From the NCBI GenBank assembly GCA_002633005.1, contig NMRA01000006.1, positions 2,177,881-2,241,880 of the forward strand: DNA of 64,000 nucleotides, read 5' to 3'. The DNA is from Phoronis australis. Lineage: Eukaryota; Phoronida; Phoronidae. The notes beneath the pieces are model-generated. The model did no database searches. It saw only the letters and a list, made by a program, of their open reading frames with translations, and was not told where the DNA came from. Each line of letters opens with the position of its first letter. The stretch's first letter is position 1. A program made the position numbers and the translations under genes. Below are positions 1 to 12,719 of this stretch, piece after piece.

Positions 1-1290
1 CACGTATCATAGAACAGACCTGTGGTTACAGTTTCCATGCTACCTGGGATTGAACTAAGTGACACATCATGTATTCTAGTAATTATCTTAGTACAGGTAA
101 GGGATTGTTCACATGTCATTGCCCATTACATAATCATGCCTGTCATTTTTGAAATACACTGAGAGGACTATTATTGAGTAGACTAACTAAGCAAGGCTTT
201 TCTAATTAACTGGGGCACCTTTTATGGCAGACTGGGGTACAAATGCAGATTAAGAAGGTTCAGCTAGTACTGTCTTTATTACTGTGAAAAGCAGCTGTTT
301 TGGTGGGAAACTGCTGTAAACATTTGTGTTAATACCCATGCTCCATACTCATGCAAGCGGGCTACTTTTGAAAATTTTCAGATTAAGAACCCATTGTTCG
401 GCTTAACAGTCACCCTCCACTTTTGAAAATTGACAACTGAGTGCCCTCTGCTCGGACTAGAACACATCAGCATTTTGCTTCAACAAATGTATTCTCATAT
501 CAGAAAGGCACGCACTCCAATACACAGATCGGAATAATTTCCAGTCCCAACTTCCGAGCGTCATCGACAGGCCTAGAGCAAATGCCTTTGTACTTCAAGT
601 TTGAAGGTCATAAGTGGAGACTGGCTACTAACTCAAGTTAAGCACACATTTGATCAAGCACCCACCCCCCATTTCCAGGCTCCGCAATTTATGTACCCTA
701 CACATTAACCCCAACCTTTATGGTATCCTTTTAAAACTTGGCTATACTTGAAATTTGGAAACCTGGATTTTTTGAAAACTTTCAGTCAGAGTGCTTATCC
801 TACGTTCTAGACAGCGATCACAACTTCGAAAATTTTCCATATCCAATTCAAGTCCATGAAATGTTGATAAATCATTACACTGGCACAGATGGAAAATGTA
901 TATTGGAAAAACAAGACAAATCTGCTGGTATGTTTAATTCACGAGCACATAATATCGATGTGAAATATTCTACCACCAAGCAGTAGCTTTTTTGCAGCAT
1001 GTAAATTGACAATTTTTGCACAAATTCTGTGAACAAAAATGAGATCATTTCTGTATTTTCCCAAGACACACACGCAGAGCTAACAATACTGGCACATGTA
1101 CAATAACATTTTCAGCAATATTTATCTAAATCTAGTGATAAAAACTGCGACTTAATACAGATCTCTCTTAAGTACGCTAAACAGCTACAGTATTGATCGA
1201 CATGATGGTTTATTGATTTGAGTTAAGTATTCACCAATGTGTTTTGATGTAGTGGGCCACACTGGCTAGGTTTGGTTCTCTTTCACACAA
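1..1290. other. non-coding stretch, nothing recognised
   Basis: AT-rich sequence. The longest open frames are under 85 codons, lack splice-site support and resemble no family I know. No repeat boundary or RNA gene is visible. Confidence 0.5.
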
Positions 1291-1340
1291 TTGGTCACGA
1301 CGGTTCCACCACACCTTCAAATCCCAGACCTACATGATAT

Positions 1341-4250
1341 CTTGGAAACCAGAACAAGAGCAATGCAGAATGCTGAAATACACCAACGACAGCGACGGAA
1401 TGTTTTTAGTATCGTCAAAATGGCCACTAGATGGCGCAGAATATGACAAACCTGTCCGAAATTAGGAAAGTGTCGTCTCTCTAATACAAAACTGTTCGTC
1501 AAATTTCATGAAAATCCACCAAGGAACTCAAAGTTTACAGAGGCAGACGTAAAAAACAAAATTAGCATTAGAAGACACAGAGGTAGTCGAATCCATCCAT
1601 CTGATGTCAAGTAAATAGGAATAGACTTGACAAATTGTGATCTTGCAAGGGGTTTAGTTTATACAGCCGTAGATGCAAAAATAATGTCACTAGGGAGCAC
1701 AACACAGTTACGTTGGACCCATTTGAATATCCATGCCAGTCGTGCTCTTGTCAGTAGGAATACAACAGCCAATTTTCATAACGGTTTTCTGAGCAGTTTG
1801 GCCAATACAGAAGCAAACAGCAAAAAACAGACTAAACAATAATTGACGTGACCACTAGGTAGCGCAAAATATGTTGTATTCATCACAAACTAGAAAGATG
1901 CAGCCATCTTCATAAAAGAAATTTGTTTCCAAATTTCATGAAAACACCATCAAGGAACACAGAAGAGATGGAGGCACAGGTAAAAAATGCAATTGCTACT
2001 GGGGGGCATAGCGGTTGTCAGAGCCGTCCAGTCTTGGGCACCCACTACCACATGTATAAGAAAACCACCTGCAAAAGTGCACAAACAACATGCAAAGGAA
2101 TCGAAAGCTGCAACCATAATGACAAAAATACAAAAAAAACACCACAAGGTGGCGACACATATCTCAGATCTGTCCAAAAATCAATGTCGGCCATGGTCTT
2201 CTCATCAGGAACACAACTGCTATGATTCATAATGACCCTTTGAGCAGTTTGGCAGATAAAGAGGCAAATGCTAAAAAACAAACTCAAAATCATAAAAAAG
2301 CCACTAAGTGGCGCAAAATATATTGAATCTGTCCAAAAATGGAAAGGCATAGTTGTCGCCTTAATAGAAACTCATTTGTCAAATTTCAGAAAATCTATCA
2401 ATGAACTCCAAAGATACAGAGGGAAATGTAAAAAACTAAAACTGCCACTAGGGGGCACACCTGTAGTTGGACTGGTCTGAAACTCGCTATTTTTTATCAT
2501 CTTCATAGTACCATATTTGCCACATTTCACAAACATCCTTCAAAGAGTTAAGGAAACATAGCCGTGGACGCAAAAACAAATAAATTTTCACTAGGGGTCG
2601 CCACAGCAGTCGAACATGTCCAAAAATCAGTGTCAGCTGCAGCTTTCTCATCAGGAAAACATCTACCAATTTTCATGATGATCCTTTGAACGCTTGGGCT
2701 AATAGGAAGGCGGATGTCAATTTTTTTAATTACCACCAGGTGGCGCAGAATATGTCAAATCTGTCGAAAATGGGAAAGCATCATCGTCTCTTAACTAGAA
2801 ACCTATTTACTAAATTTCATGCAAATACATCGAAGAACTCCAAAGATACAGAGGCAAATGTAAAAAACTAAAATTGCCACTAGGGGGCAGAGCAGTAGTC
2901 GAATCTGTCTGAAACTCGTGGCCATCTGTCATCAGCTTCACAGAAACACATCTGTCAAATCTCATTACGATCCTTCAAGAGGCTTAATAGATACAGCCAC
3001 CGAAGCTGGACACCCAGAGATGATGGCAATATGCACCCACATATAACTAGTGGGCGCATAAAAATGTACATCAAAGACAAACCCAAATGATGACGAACCC
3101 AAGGCAATACGACTTCAACCAACACCCTCCTTCATCAATCCTCCACTTCTTTTGTTTATTTAACAGAGATGACGTCAATGGTATAAAATATCCATCTGAG
3201 ATGATACCCAAGAGGGCAACATCAACCCTGTACAAAATAGCTAGCAAATATGACGATACCAGAGAGAGCAAAATAGCACCTGAACAAAATACTTATCAAA
3301 GTTGACGAGGGCAAAATACTGCAATGGTAGCATAACCTTAGCCCTCCTATACGAAACATCTCATTATCTGTCCACTCTATTTTGGAGCTTTGACAACTTC
3401 TGGGATTATTATTATTATCAAAATGTCATATTCCATTTAATAGACACAGGCACCTGCCATACAAAGAGATAATTTTAAGACACCAATAAACATAAGAGAT
3501 TCCAAAAAAAAACGCAAGACCAACACATGGCTAAGACTTATGGCTTCAAGCTATAAATGATTTTAATCAAGAACTTGTCAAAAGATAATTTCATGCACTT
3601 TACATCTTTTGATTTCAAGTGGCACTATGTTAAATTGAATATTTTAGCTTGAAAATAATTGCTTAACGTCAAGGGCTTGATGGTAACAAAATGATGTCAA
3701 TAAAATCTTGGCACGCCATGCACGTGTGTATTTATAGCAGATGTCACTGTTGTCAGACAGCCACAAAACAACATGGAGAAATAAAATTTCAAAGAGCAGA
3801 ACGTTGCAAAAATGATATGAGGTAAAGCAGATGAATTATTTATTTCCACATAAAGTTTCATCAATATCAGTCAAAATGTCTCGACAATAACCGTTGAACA
3901 AATTCTTGTCAAAAACTGAAACTGCTAATGGGGGATTGTCACGGCAATCAAAACCATCCAAACATTGACTGGTGTCAGGGAATTCCCATTACAAAAGGCA
4001 CTGTTAAGTCATTTCACCAAAATTTGACTAAAACAGACCATCTTGTCAAAAATACAAAATGACCAACAAGTGATGCCATGATAGTCGAATCAATCATAAA
4101 ATAAATTAGTGCCGGCGCATCTTTGACACGCAACTATGTGCAAAATTTCATCAAAATCGAACTACGGAAAGCAAAAGAAAAACAACATCCGACGGTCGAC
4201 AGACAGGATGCTAACTACATGCGAATACAATTGATTTATGCTACTGCACT
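1341..4250 (+). repeat. CTCF-like-motif tandem repeat block 1
   Basis: A diverged tandem array with monomers of about 145 bp. Each monomer carries a core of the form CCACTAGGKGGC. Clear cores start at 1424 (CCACTAGATGGCGC), 1852, 2142, 2301, 2445 (CCACTAGGGGGCAC), 2587 (weak), 2733 (CCACCAGGTGGCGC) and 2877 (CCACTAGGGGGCAG). The last five lie 144, 142, 146 and 144 bp apart. Between cores the sequence repeats phrases such as CAAATTTCATGAAAATCCAT and AACTCCAAAGATACAGAGG. The block opens with a leader (ACAAGAGCAATGCAGAATGC near 1348) that recurs at the other blocks. After about 3060 the array becomes too diverged to align by eye, though related phrases continue to about 4200. All cores point the same way. 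The motif matches the vertebrate CTCF core; binding is inference. Confidence 0.75.
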
Positions 4251-4348
4251 AATAAAACCACCTTCATCTCATGCCTGACAAGGATTTGTTATGATTTCAG
4301 AGGCTTACAAGAACTGCCTATAACATACATTAATTACTGCCTCAAAGC

Positions 4349-4403
4349 AAGCTTGTCACCGAAAGGGGGGTACTTTTAAGTACCCCCTTTCGGTGACAAG
4401 CTT
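4349..4403. repeat. near-perfect hairpin, 26-27 bp arms
   Basis: The left arm (4349-4375) begins AAGCTTGTCACCGAAAGG. The right arm (4378-4403) is its reverse complement except for one extra G in the left arm, and only two bases separate them. Such a structure is typical of a foldback or MITE remnant. A small-RNA hairpin is possible but unsupported. Confidence 0.85.
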
Positions 4404-5668
4404 AAAAGGATATCTCAAACCTTATTCACAAAAACTGACCATTTTTACAATAATCCACGTGTCTAGCAAAATACCTGATCTTCACTCTCGGGGAACTTCA
4501 AATACGAAAAATATACTGTGTAGAAACACAAAAAAGATTTAACAGAACCACCTTGGAACCGCACAACAGCGTGGAAATTTGTTTACTACTTATCCCAGGT
4601 CAAAGGTTGTGGGGCTGTCAATCAAATCGATTCTCCCGCCAGGCAGCTGCGTATGTACCCTCAGTCCTTTCATTCACCGAGTCACCATGATAATGCGTCA
4701 ACAACGTGTATATATGATAGAAAGATGCCCCGCAAAATGAAGACATAACGTAGCTTTCATCCTGAGAGTTGTGTGTCTGCATGCATACCACTGTTGAGAA
4801 CGAACGGCGTATGCACCTGTGACTTTCTGTATCCATTTCGTGAATGTTGAAATAATGTATGAGGCTAAGGTCTGTATAGGCTATATTGACCAAAAACAGG
4901 TTTTCACCGAACAATTAACCTAAGACCAATAAGACTTTCACCAGTCTCGTGATTTAATTGGCTTTTTTCTCAGCTTTGGCAAATCAACTTCATTTGAACT
5001 AATGAACAAGAGTTCTCAAAAACAGCTCAGTGAATTTCACTGATACTTTCCAAACGCAATATTTATTCATCAATCTCAAAAACAGTGTTAGGATTTTCGA
5101 TATAAAGACCTAGTTTTTGGGTAATGTAATAAAGACGAATATGACTGCTATTTTTTACAAAAATACCTTATGTTTTGCGACTTGATTAGTAACAGAAACC
5201 AAATGAAATGCCTATTGAAAATTCCAAACGTTTTTGAGGTAATTGGTGAAGTTTTCACCTCAAACAAGTTTCATTAAAATCGAACGAGGGGTTATTTTGC
5301 TACGAATGTGCCTTTCTTAAAAATGAAATTTTTACTTAAAAAGGTGTTACCATAATAATAATAATGATAATGGTAATTTTTATATTCCCTGATCTTTTTT
5401 CTTTCAGAAAATATATACTTTCACTGGTTGACAAAGGCTAGTTATACATTTATTAAAGCGTTCCTCATCATCTTCCTGTTGAAAATCATGCAAGGCTTCA
5501 ACACCTTTCCTCGTGATCGTCTCAAGTGTGTTAATCACAAATTTTTCCCCGGATGGAAATTAAAGGCCAATCAGGAAAACTAAACACAAAAATGGTTCAC
5601 ATTTACAGAATATGCAATGAAACCTGTTTGCTCCAGATCATACAACTGAAAAGCCTCACAATTTTAAT
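4404..5668. other. non-coding stretch with a short AAT/GAT microsatellite
   Basis: A short trinucleotide run (ATAATAATAATGATAATGG) lies at about 5352-5374. A 98-codon minus-strand open frame at 4618-4914 has no recognisable domain or splice sites and is not called. No other feature is seen. Confidence 0.5.
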
Positions 5669-5862
5669 GCCATGCACCTCTGGTGTGGTAGTGTAGATTC
5701 GCTAGGGCCATGCATCTCTGGTGTGGTAGTGTAGGGCTACTGGTGCCATGCATCTCTGGTGTGATAGTGTAGGGCTACTGGTGCCATGCACCTCTGGTGT
5801 GGTTAAGTGTAGGGCCGCTAATGCCAGGCATCTCTGGTGTGTTAGTGTATGGCTGCTGAAGA
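5669..5862 (+). repeat. 38-bp minisatellite, five copies
   Basis: Five tandem copies start at 5669, 5707, 5745, 5783 and 5823, giving periods of 38, 38, 38 and 40. The shared core is GCCATGCATCTCTGGTGTGG followed by TAGTGTAGGGCTRCTGGT. The copies differ by a few substitutions and one small insertion. The array opens a 95-codon minus-strand frame, which is a by-product of the repeat. Confidence 0.9.
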
Positions 5863-6379
5863 CTAAGCTTCCTTTCATTCCGTTCCCATGAGAAAATTGC
5901 TCGAAATAATCCCAGTATTTATTCAGGCAAAGTTTTACTGGTAAAAAAAATTGCTTTGGGACACAAATTTGCAGGGATTTCCAGTACAATCAAGTTTTGC
6001 ATGATCAATGAGTTGTACATTTGTTTACACAATTAAAATTCCAAGCCAGACTGCTCTGCAGTATTACTCTGAGGCTTATTTATTTATCCAATTAAAAAAC
6101 AGATGTTATCAGCATCATAGATGTATGTCAAGAGCATTTTCAAGACATGCCAATAGGGGCTACAGAACTTGCTGGGATTCTCGATGGGGAGGCAAAAGTA
6201 TAAAGAATTTCTGTTACAAGATTCTTAAAAAATACCTAGGGACTTTGAAATACATGGCAAGGTGCCTTGAGAGGGTTTTGCTAGAATCCCTACTCTTTTG
6301 AGGTTACTGAGAAAGTAGAGTTATTTTACAGACAAGGAAATATAACCAAGAAACAGTCACAGCTTCTCTGGAGACTTTA
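5863..6379. other. non-coding stretch, nothing recognised
   Basis: A 97-codon plus-strand frame at 6008-6301 has no domain I recognise and no supporting splice sites. I see no other structure. Confidence 0.4.
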
Positions 6380-6902
6380 TGTCGCTTTCCCATTAGGGGA
6401 ACTTCGGTTTACCGAAGCTTCGCCGAATCTTTGCTTACCTTTCTGACTTAAGACAGCAATATCAAAGTTATTGATAAGATACCAGACGAAGCGGTTCATT
6501 CGTACTCTCAAACGAATATTGAGTAGTGGGTTAGAGGGTAACTCAAAATTGCTCTGCCATTTACGAGTGTTTATGAAAATGCTCAGAATCATTCTTCATC
6601 AAATATGCTTTCTTTTATTTATTTATGTGTCTACTGAGAGCACGTCACACAATAACAAAGAGAATGTTTCGCGAGTTTAGTATGATCATATATCGTTGCC
6701 GCGACCTCTACCGATAACTTTGGTGAAGTTTCGCTTTGACCTTTCCCACTACACCAAAGTTTCGGGGAGTACCAAAAGCTTCACTTTTAAATCTTAATAT
6801 TTTCACCAAAATTTCGCTTCCAGATTAACTACCGGAGTTGATGTTTCCCACTTACCGGAACTTTGGTAAAAGCGAAGTTTCCCCTCTAATGGGAAAGCAG
6901 CT
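6380..6902. mobile_element. non-autonomous DNA transposon (MITE-like) with inverted ends
   Basis: The left end reads GTCGCTTTCCCATTAGGGGA. The reverse complement of the right end reads GCTGCTTTCCCATTAGAGGG, and the similarity continues into CTTCGnTTTTACC. Inside the right half, variants of ACTTTGGTnAA followed by GCGAAG recur several times, as expected of subterminal transposase-binding repeats. No transposase reading frame is visible, so this would be a deletion derivative of about 520 bp. The superfamily is unknown, and a target-site duplication could not be fixed (TTTA on the left against TTAA on the right). Confidence 0.7.
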
Positions 6903-8861
6903 TAAAACGTCAAAAGGAAAAATCTTTTTTATTCATCTTAAGTGAGTGATTTGTGAGGCCATTAAACTGGCTTACTGATACAGTGTGTTCCTTATGTTAC
7001 CAAACCAACAAGAAACACAACCAGATGGGAAAAGGTTTAAACCACAGAAATCAATAAGAAATGTGTATACACTTGCTGATGCACACTGAGTGTTATGTTT
7101 CATGAATTGAAGCATCTCACTAAATTTTGAGCATGAATGTTATTGAAAAAACAAAGTATTGAATAATGAGGCAACTACCTTCACTAGATCCTTTGATACC
7201 TTGATTTAGCAATGCATTTCAATTTTTTTTTCAGCTTGGATTTCGCATGTTCGAGCATGTGTAACCAGACACAAGTCCTAATATTAAACTGAACTAAATG
7301 AAAATGAATTTACCGCTAAAACTGTGAATGAAAAAATCAGCACGACTCCAACGCAATACGTGACAGATAAAGTTATCACATATTAATCCAATGATTTTAA
7401 TAAGCTTAAATGTGTTGGTCACCTAAATGAACAAATTAAATCTCACTCACTGATAAACGAATTTGTTTGCCTAATAAAACATAAAATTCTCCCAAATAAT
7501 GAGCAGGGAATTGTGCCACTGAACGTCGAGGTGATTGGGTGGAGGGATTTCGGTAACAAAACATTGGAGAAGCTTAAAAGTCAAAACGTAAGTATTTTTT
7601 CCAAGAAAACCTCGAACTAAATCAAATGAGCTTTCAATTCATCTAATGGCAATGAATTAATGTCAGTGTACAACAAAAATTAGGCAATGCTTGAAGAGAA
7701 AAAAAGTGTCCACTAGAAACTTAGAATTAGACTACCAAAGGCAAAACCCACTGAAGGTTGCATTTCTTCAACACAGCTAAAAACATTTCCGAATGCTCCC
7801 CCCAAAAAGTATAGAGCCAGATAATTCTATTTCTTTAAAAAGTAGAACCCAGCAGGTAGACATTCTTGAACAAATTTCTAAAACATGGGTGATTGTCTCT
7901 TACTTCTGTTCGCTTCTCTGTTCATAGACTGCGGCAGCTACAGAGCGACTGCCACACATATCTCGAGGAACTGTAACAACACTTCACTGACCCACCTTGA
8001 CAGCGATCTATTTATAACCCGCCTAGACATTGATCAAACCAACAACAACCATGCCACTTTCACCAACAGTGCATTGTTCATAATGGCTGGCTAGTGACCC
8101 CAATAGGAAGATGTGACCCACATGCCATTGCAATGTTTCATTTCTATTTCTAACCAGTTTTCTTATAAAAATCCAAGCTCTTTCTTTCTTTATACTGTAT
8201 ATGATAACTAATTGCTAAAGTATTTAAAGAATTTGTATTAAATGGACTACGCACATGGAAATTCTGTTACCGCAGTACATGTTTTCATGAAATCACCAGA
8301 TAAAACACCAGACAGTAAAGATGTAATAGTCTGCTCTACTAGCGCCCTCTATAGATATTCAAGGGAGACAGGCAACTTGAACTTTAGAAAACTTGATGTT
8401 GTTTGAACTCACTCCTAATACTCAACAGCATTGCAGAAAAACTAGTGCCTGCCAGCTTTCAGTAGGCTTCGTTTCAATAAGTTTATCCAGCTTTGCTAAC
8501 TGAAACCCGAGGACGCTGGTTCTAGCTTCTGTGTTAGTGAGACAAGATAATAACCACCAGAAGAGAAAAGAAGTTTTTAATTTCAACAGTTTCTGTTCCT
8601 GGCGCCTTGCCATCACACTGATAAAATGAGGATATTCCTTGACCATCAGCTAAAGCAGGAGAACGACAAATATTTTGCTGCAACTGCTTCACAAATATCG
8701 GAGGAAGGCCATCCTAATGAATCATTAGAGCCAAATGCGATAGACCAAAAGTCATTACGAAACAGAAATTCTAATTTTAAACATATCTTGTGCACAGTGA
8801 AGTCCTCCTTGAACTGTGAAAAACTGTTAACAACTGCACGCTAACTACATTAAAATCTCCC
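6903..8861. other. non-coding stretch
   Basis: AT-rich sequence without a convincing coding exon. A solitary CTCF-like match in reverse orientation (AGCGCCCTCTATAG) lies near 8341. Open frames at 7885-8094 and 8422-8844 lack domains and lie antisense to one another. Confidence 0.4.
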
Positions 8862-10215
8862 CAGGGCTCAACATTAACTTTTGAAGCTACTTGCCCTTCG
8901 GGCAAGTAGTTGAAATTTTTACTTGCCCGAACAACGAATTCACTTGCCCCAAGTACAATACCAAATAGCACCGTGCATGTGCACCCCTAGGTAATGTGTT
9001 ACCGTAGGGCTGCCTGGGCTGAGCCTCCTCTTGTGTTGTGCACGCTAAAAAAAGTTACTATTTGTTTAACGATTCTTCTTATAGAACATTTATTTATAAG
9101 GTGTGTCAAAACACTAGAGAGACAAATTAGAAGAGTAACTATGGTATCTGAACCATTGTCACACATTCACAGGCGCCGAAATGAGCTAGGGCATGAACTC
9201 TCGACACTTCTGCGTATTCATTAGTTTATACGCCCTTATGCATTAAACTTGAGTTGTTGCTAACCTGAATTTCAATTTTTGCTATCCGTAAAAATCTTGC
9301 CCAGTTTTGGTCATCAGTACCTTGTATTAAATTAAAATCAAATTTAAACATATAATAATGCCACATATACTTTTATTTTCAATAAATAATTACATTTTTG
9401 AAAAACAGATAGACCGCGAAAAAGTCACCCTTCAGACTTCAGAACGGCAATCCCGAAGACCGTATCGTATTCCTCTGCTTCTTTCGGGAGTCGCCACCGG
9501 GAGCCGGGAATTCATAAGAATGTCCTTTGGAATTCTCCCTGAATAAATACCAGGCTTTTTAAACTGCTGTGTAGTGTAGAAAATATGTCGTCAATCCTTC
9601 ACTTTTTAGCTTTTGCGCTTATCTGTATGACTTACATTCGCTGACGAACGCGGTGCTTCCAGCTGTACATGGGTAAACGCCATCAAAAATCAAACGTCAT
9701 CCATTGTTCACTGTCTCACAGGCCAGAAAACCTAATTTCCCATGACGTTTCATATTATTGCTTTGATTCTTCCTGAACTTGTTTTTTAGCAACTAAACCA
9801 ATGCCGTCCAGGCCTGGACGGCTTCCATGTTTAGACATTTTGCCAGAGTGCAGACGATCAGTAGTATCACGTGACAACTTATTCAGAAACTGCAGGGCAC
9901 GTTCAGAGAATCGAAAGGATTTGACCGCGAGTGTCATCTGTGCACGCTGCATCACGCTCGATCTATTTTCCTTTCGGTCCTCATTCGAAGACGGATGTTT
10001 CTTTGACGGCCACAGGGGCTTTTTCGACGGTTTTTAGGCTTGTGTCGGGGTTCGTTACTTTGGAGCAATTGTCGAGCAGACAATCTTAGGATCTACTTGC
10101 CTATGCGGCTAGCTTTTTAACTTGCCCATCGGGCAAGTACTTTTCAAATTCCACTTGCCCGACGCAAAATCTACATGTACACGGGCAATCGGGCAACCGT
10201 TAGTGTTGAGCCCTG
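8862..10215. mobile_element. non-autonomous DNA transposon, CAGGGCTCAACA ends
   Basis: The element begins CAGGGCTCAACATTAA and ends TTAGTGTTGAGCCCTG, an almost perfect terminal inverted repeat. Both sides are flanked directly by CTCCC, a possible 5-bp target-site duplication. Near each end are palindromic copies of ACTTGCCC/GGGCAAGT (for example ACTTGCCCTTCGGGCAAGT near 8889), likely subterminal binding repeats. CAGGG ends recall hAT-like elements, but the short duplication does not fit the usual 8 bp, so the superfamily is left open. The GC-richer interior (about 9780-10040) holds a perfect 20-bp palindrome at 9803-9822 and a minus-strand frame of about 90 codons that I do not recognise. Confidence 0.8.
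9755..10030 (-). pseudogene. unrecognised lysine/proline-rich open frame inside the 8.86-kb element
   Basis: A minus-strand frame runs from a stop upstream at about 10032 to the stop at 9755 and reads as a basic, Ser/Lys/Pro-rich peptide (fragments PSKKPLWPSKKHP and SRDTTDRLHSGKMSKHG). It is GC-richer than its surroundings. It could be a captured host exon or a transposase remnant. No domain is recognised, and chance is a real alternative. Confidence 0.2.
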
Positions 10216-12452
10216 CTCCCAAATTTAGGACAAAAATATGAGTCATCATTATCATTTTTCTTTCCTAGTGTTGTAATTTTTCAAAATGTTGCATACAATA
10301 CAGAGTTAAAAATAGCAATTAGAATCATTGCTAATAATATAGTTCATGAAAAATGAGAAAATTTCACGTGTTCAATATGCCATAGTTTGTAGTAAATTAC
10401 AGACAAAAGGGTAGATTGATGCAATAAGTTTTGTGTATGGTAAAATCTCACCATTTCACATAAAATATTGCCCAAATTGTCTTTCTTCATTTTTCAAGGG
10501 CTTCAGTCTAATAATAATTTTTGTTTTTTTCAATGTCCAAGGGGTTATAACATTGTTATGAACAACGTAAGTTGTTCCAAATATTGTCCCATCATTGTTA
10601 AAGAACACAGCTTGAAACTGGAAATTTGGTACTGCTTACCTTTGCGAAAAGGTGACAAAATAAAATCCCCCTTGTCCGCCATATTGTGTTAAAAATTTGA
10701 GACATTTTACCATAACTGTCAACTACATACAAAAGTAAGACTTATTAAGTGAACAAGGCATTTGTCTTCACATTGGTGGCAGGCCGTACAGCTAGTTGAA
10801 CTCACAAACAGGGGACCCATTTGAATGGCGCTTCCATGAAAATAAGTAAGAATATCATTTCCTATCAGTTTTTAAAATATAGATAGCACTGCACACCCTT
10901 AGTAGTTATGAGTAGTTGGAAAAAAGAAGAAAAGAGCCTCTGCAAGTTTCCGGACTCACAAGGTGATTGATTCCTTTTGTAGAGAATTATTTATATACGA
11001 AAGAGACCCTTTCATAGGCGATTTTGTCAGAAGACACCTTTTTATAGGGAAACTGGTTATGAAAAATCACCTCGCAGAGTGGCATGTTGCGTATACCTCT
11101 TGAGTGTACCCTTGGGGTGTCAACCTTCCTCGGTGGACATTTTCTTCTTCAGAATGTTCAAAATATCTTGTAATCACTCTATTAAACAAGGTACCAAGAG
11201 GGCAATATTTTAGAGTTTTTATCATAACAGCTTGGTGACAAATGAGCGTAGAGTAAACCTATTATCAACATGCTAAGGCCAAAAGTTGGTTCTGGTCTGT
11301 GCTCCACTTGTTTTGAGATCTGCAATCGCTGATTAACAAAAAATCCCAACTGCATCAAGTTCAGCGTACATCTTGAGTTTTCTTTATTTTTACGAAAAGC
11401 TGCACAAAAGCACCTAAAAAAAGAATTAAAATGTCAAGATTTGCCAAGCCATCAGTAAGAAAACAAATCACATTCGCTCGTCTTGGTGGATTCTTTTTTA
11501 AAAAAGTGAGCACCAAAAAAAATTACCGCACATTCGACTTGAAATTCAAGAAAAAAACAGACCAGAACCATCTACACTTTTTCGCGTGTTACCTGAGGGT
11601 GGCGCTGCTGTACAGAACTTTCCAGAACAAATGTTTACCAATGGATACTATCGCAACCTAAGCCAATTACACATTGGGAGATGTTTACATAGGTGACAAA
11701 TACACAGCAATCTCTTTTTGCTTGAACATTAACTAGCAGAAGGCACACTGGCAATTCAGAACTTCTCCATAAGTGCTTGGTCAGGTGTATGACCTTTTCT
11801 CACTAAGGGGACAATGTTAGGACCTTTTATATAGCCCCTGCACTTCAAGCACTCATTAGCAAGATCCCCTAGCTACAATGAGGCAAAGTTTCTGAAAATT
11901 GTAGTAATTCAGAACAACGTTAGACACCTTTGAAAAAAGAAAAAGATCAATTTTGGCAATTATTTCTGTCTAAAATTGGTGAGATTTTGCTGTAAGAAAA
12001 ATTAAAAATCACTACCATAATTGAACGGTTATGTTCAAGCATCAATCCAAACATTAGGATAACACAGTAGTTCTTACACAAAGTCAAGAACATTGAGACC
12101 AACAAGTTAAACAGCACCACTATGGACAAGTGAAGCAAGTGGAGTTTTCATTAACATTTGACAGACACTAGAACATCAACTATTGATTTATGGCTTACTT
12201 TAAATATGAACTTTGGATTAGCTCTTCATTCAGGTCTAGAAGACACAAGATAAGTCGCCATTGAAACTGAATAATAATAATAATGATAATGATAATGAAA
12301 ATGATATTGATAATAACAGTAATGCAATAATCAATTCCTCCTAGTTACCGACCAGGGCACCGAAATTTGGAAACCCAAAATCAGGGGTGGGCTTAATAAC
12401 CCGAGTATCGGCACTTAACAAGAAATTTTAATGAATTAGGGGATGAGCGTTT
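10216..12452. other. non-coding stretch with dispersed repeat and microsatellite
   Basis: About 11890-12000 is one copy of a dispersed repeat. Its phrase CAATTTTGGCAATTATTTCTGTCTAAAATTGG and close variants recur near 20.1, 45.7, 46.1, 50.9 and 63.25 kb. A (AAT/GAT)n microsatellite lies at about 12271-12330. A 76-codon frame at 11431-11661 shows no family features. Confidence 0.5.
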
Positions 12453-12612
12453 AAAGGCGAAGGCAACCTTTTTTCATGTCATTTTGAGCTAAAATAAGGT
12501 TGGTTAGTTATCCTAGACATATTTTCCACTTAATTACAGCTTTTCGTAATTTTGTTAATTACTCGTCCGCTATTCCGGAAGTGACGTTTTAGGAGGCAAG
12601 CATTTCACGCCA
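12453..12612 (+). repeat. left terminal inverted repeat of the THAP element
   Basis: Starts AAAGGCGAAGGCAACCTTTT, passes through TAATTACAGCTTTTCGTAAT and ends around GGAGGCAAGC...CGCCA. It matches the reverse complement of 13980-14139 with few substitutions and small indels. Confidence 0.9.
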
Positions 12613-12719
12613 ATTTCTTTTCATATAGTCTGACTGTGAGAGCTGCCGAGTCACTCATTGTTCTACCTCAGTTGTGTTAAGTTACGTCGTCGTTTGCTTT
12701 CATTTACTAGTCAGTCAAC

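Noticed and set aside
4597-4609. DR1-like receptor site AGGTCAAAGGTTG
   Set aside because: A short match expected by chance in 64 kb; no gene or promoter is supported beside it.
5669-5862. CRISPR-like array
   Set aside because: Repeats are contiguous with no unique spacers, and the DNA is from an animal; it is a minisatellite.
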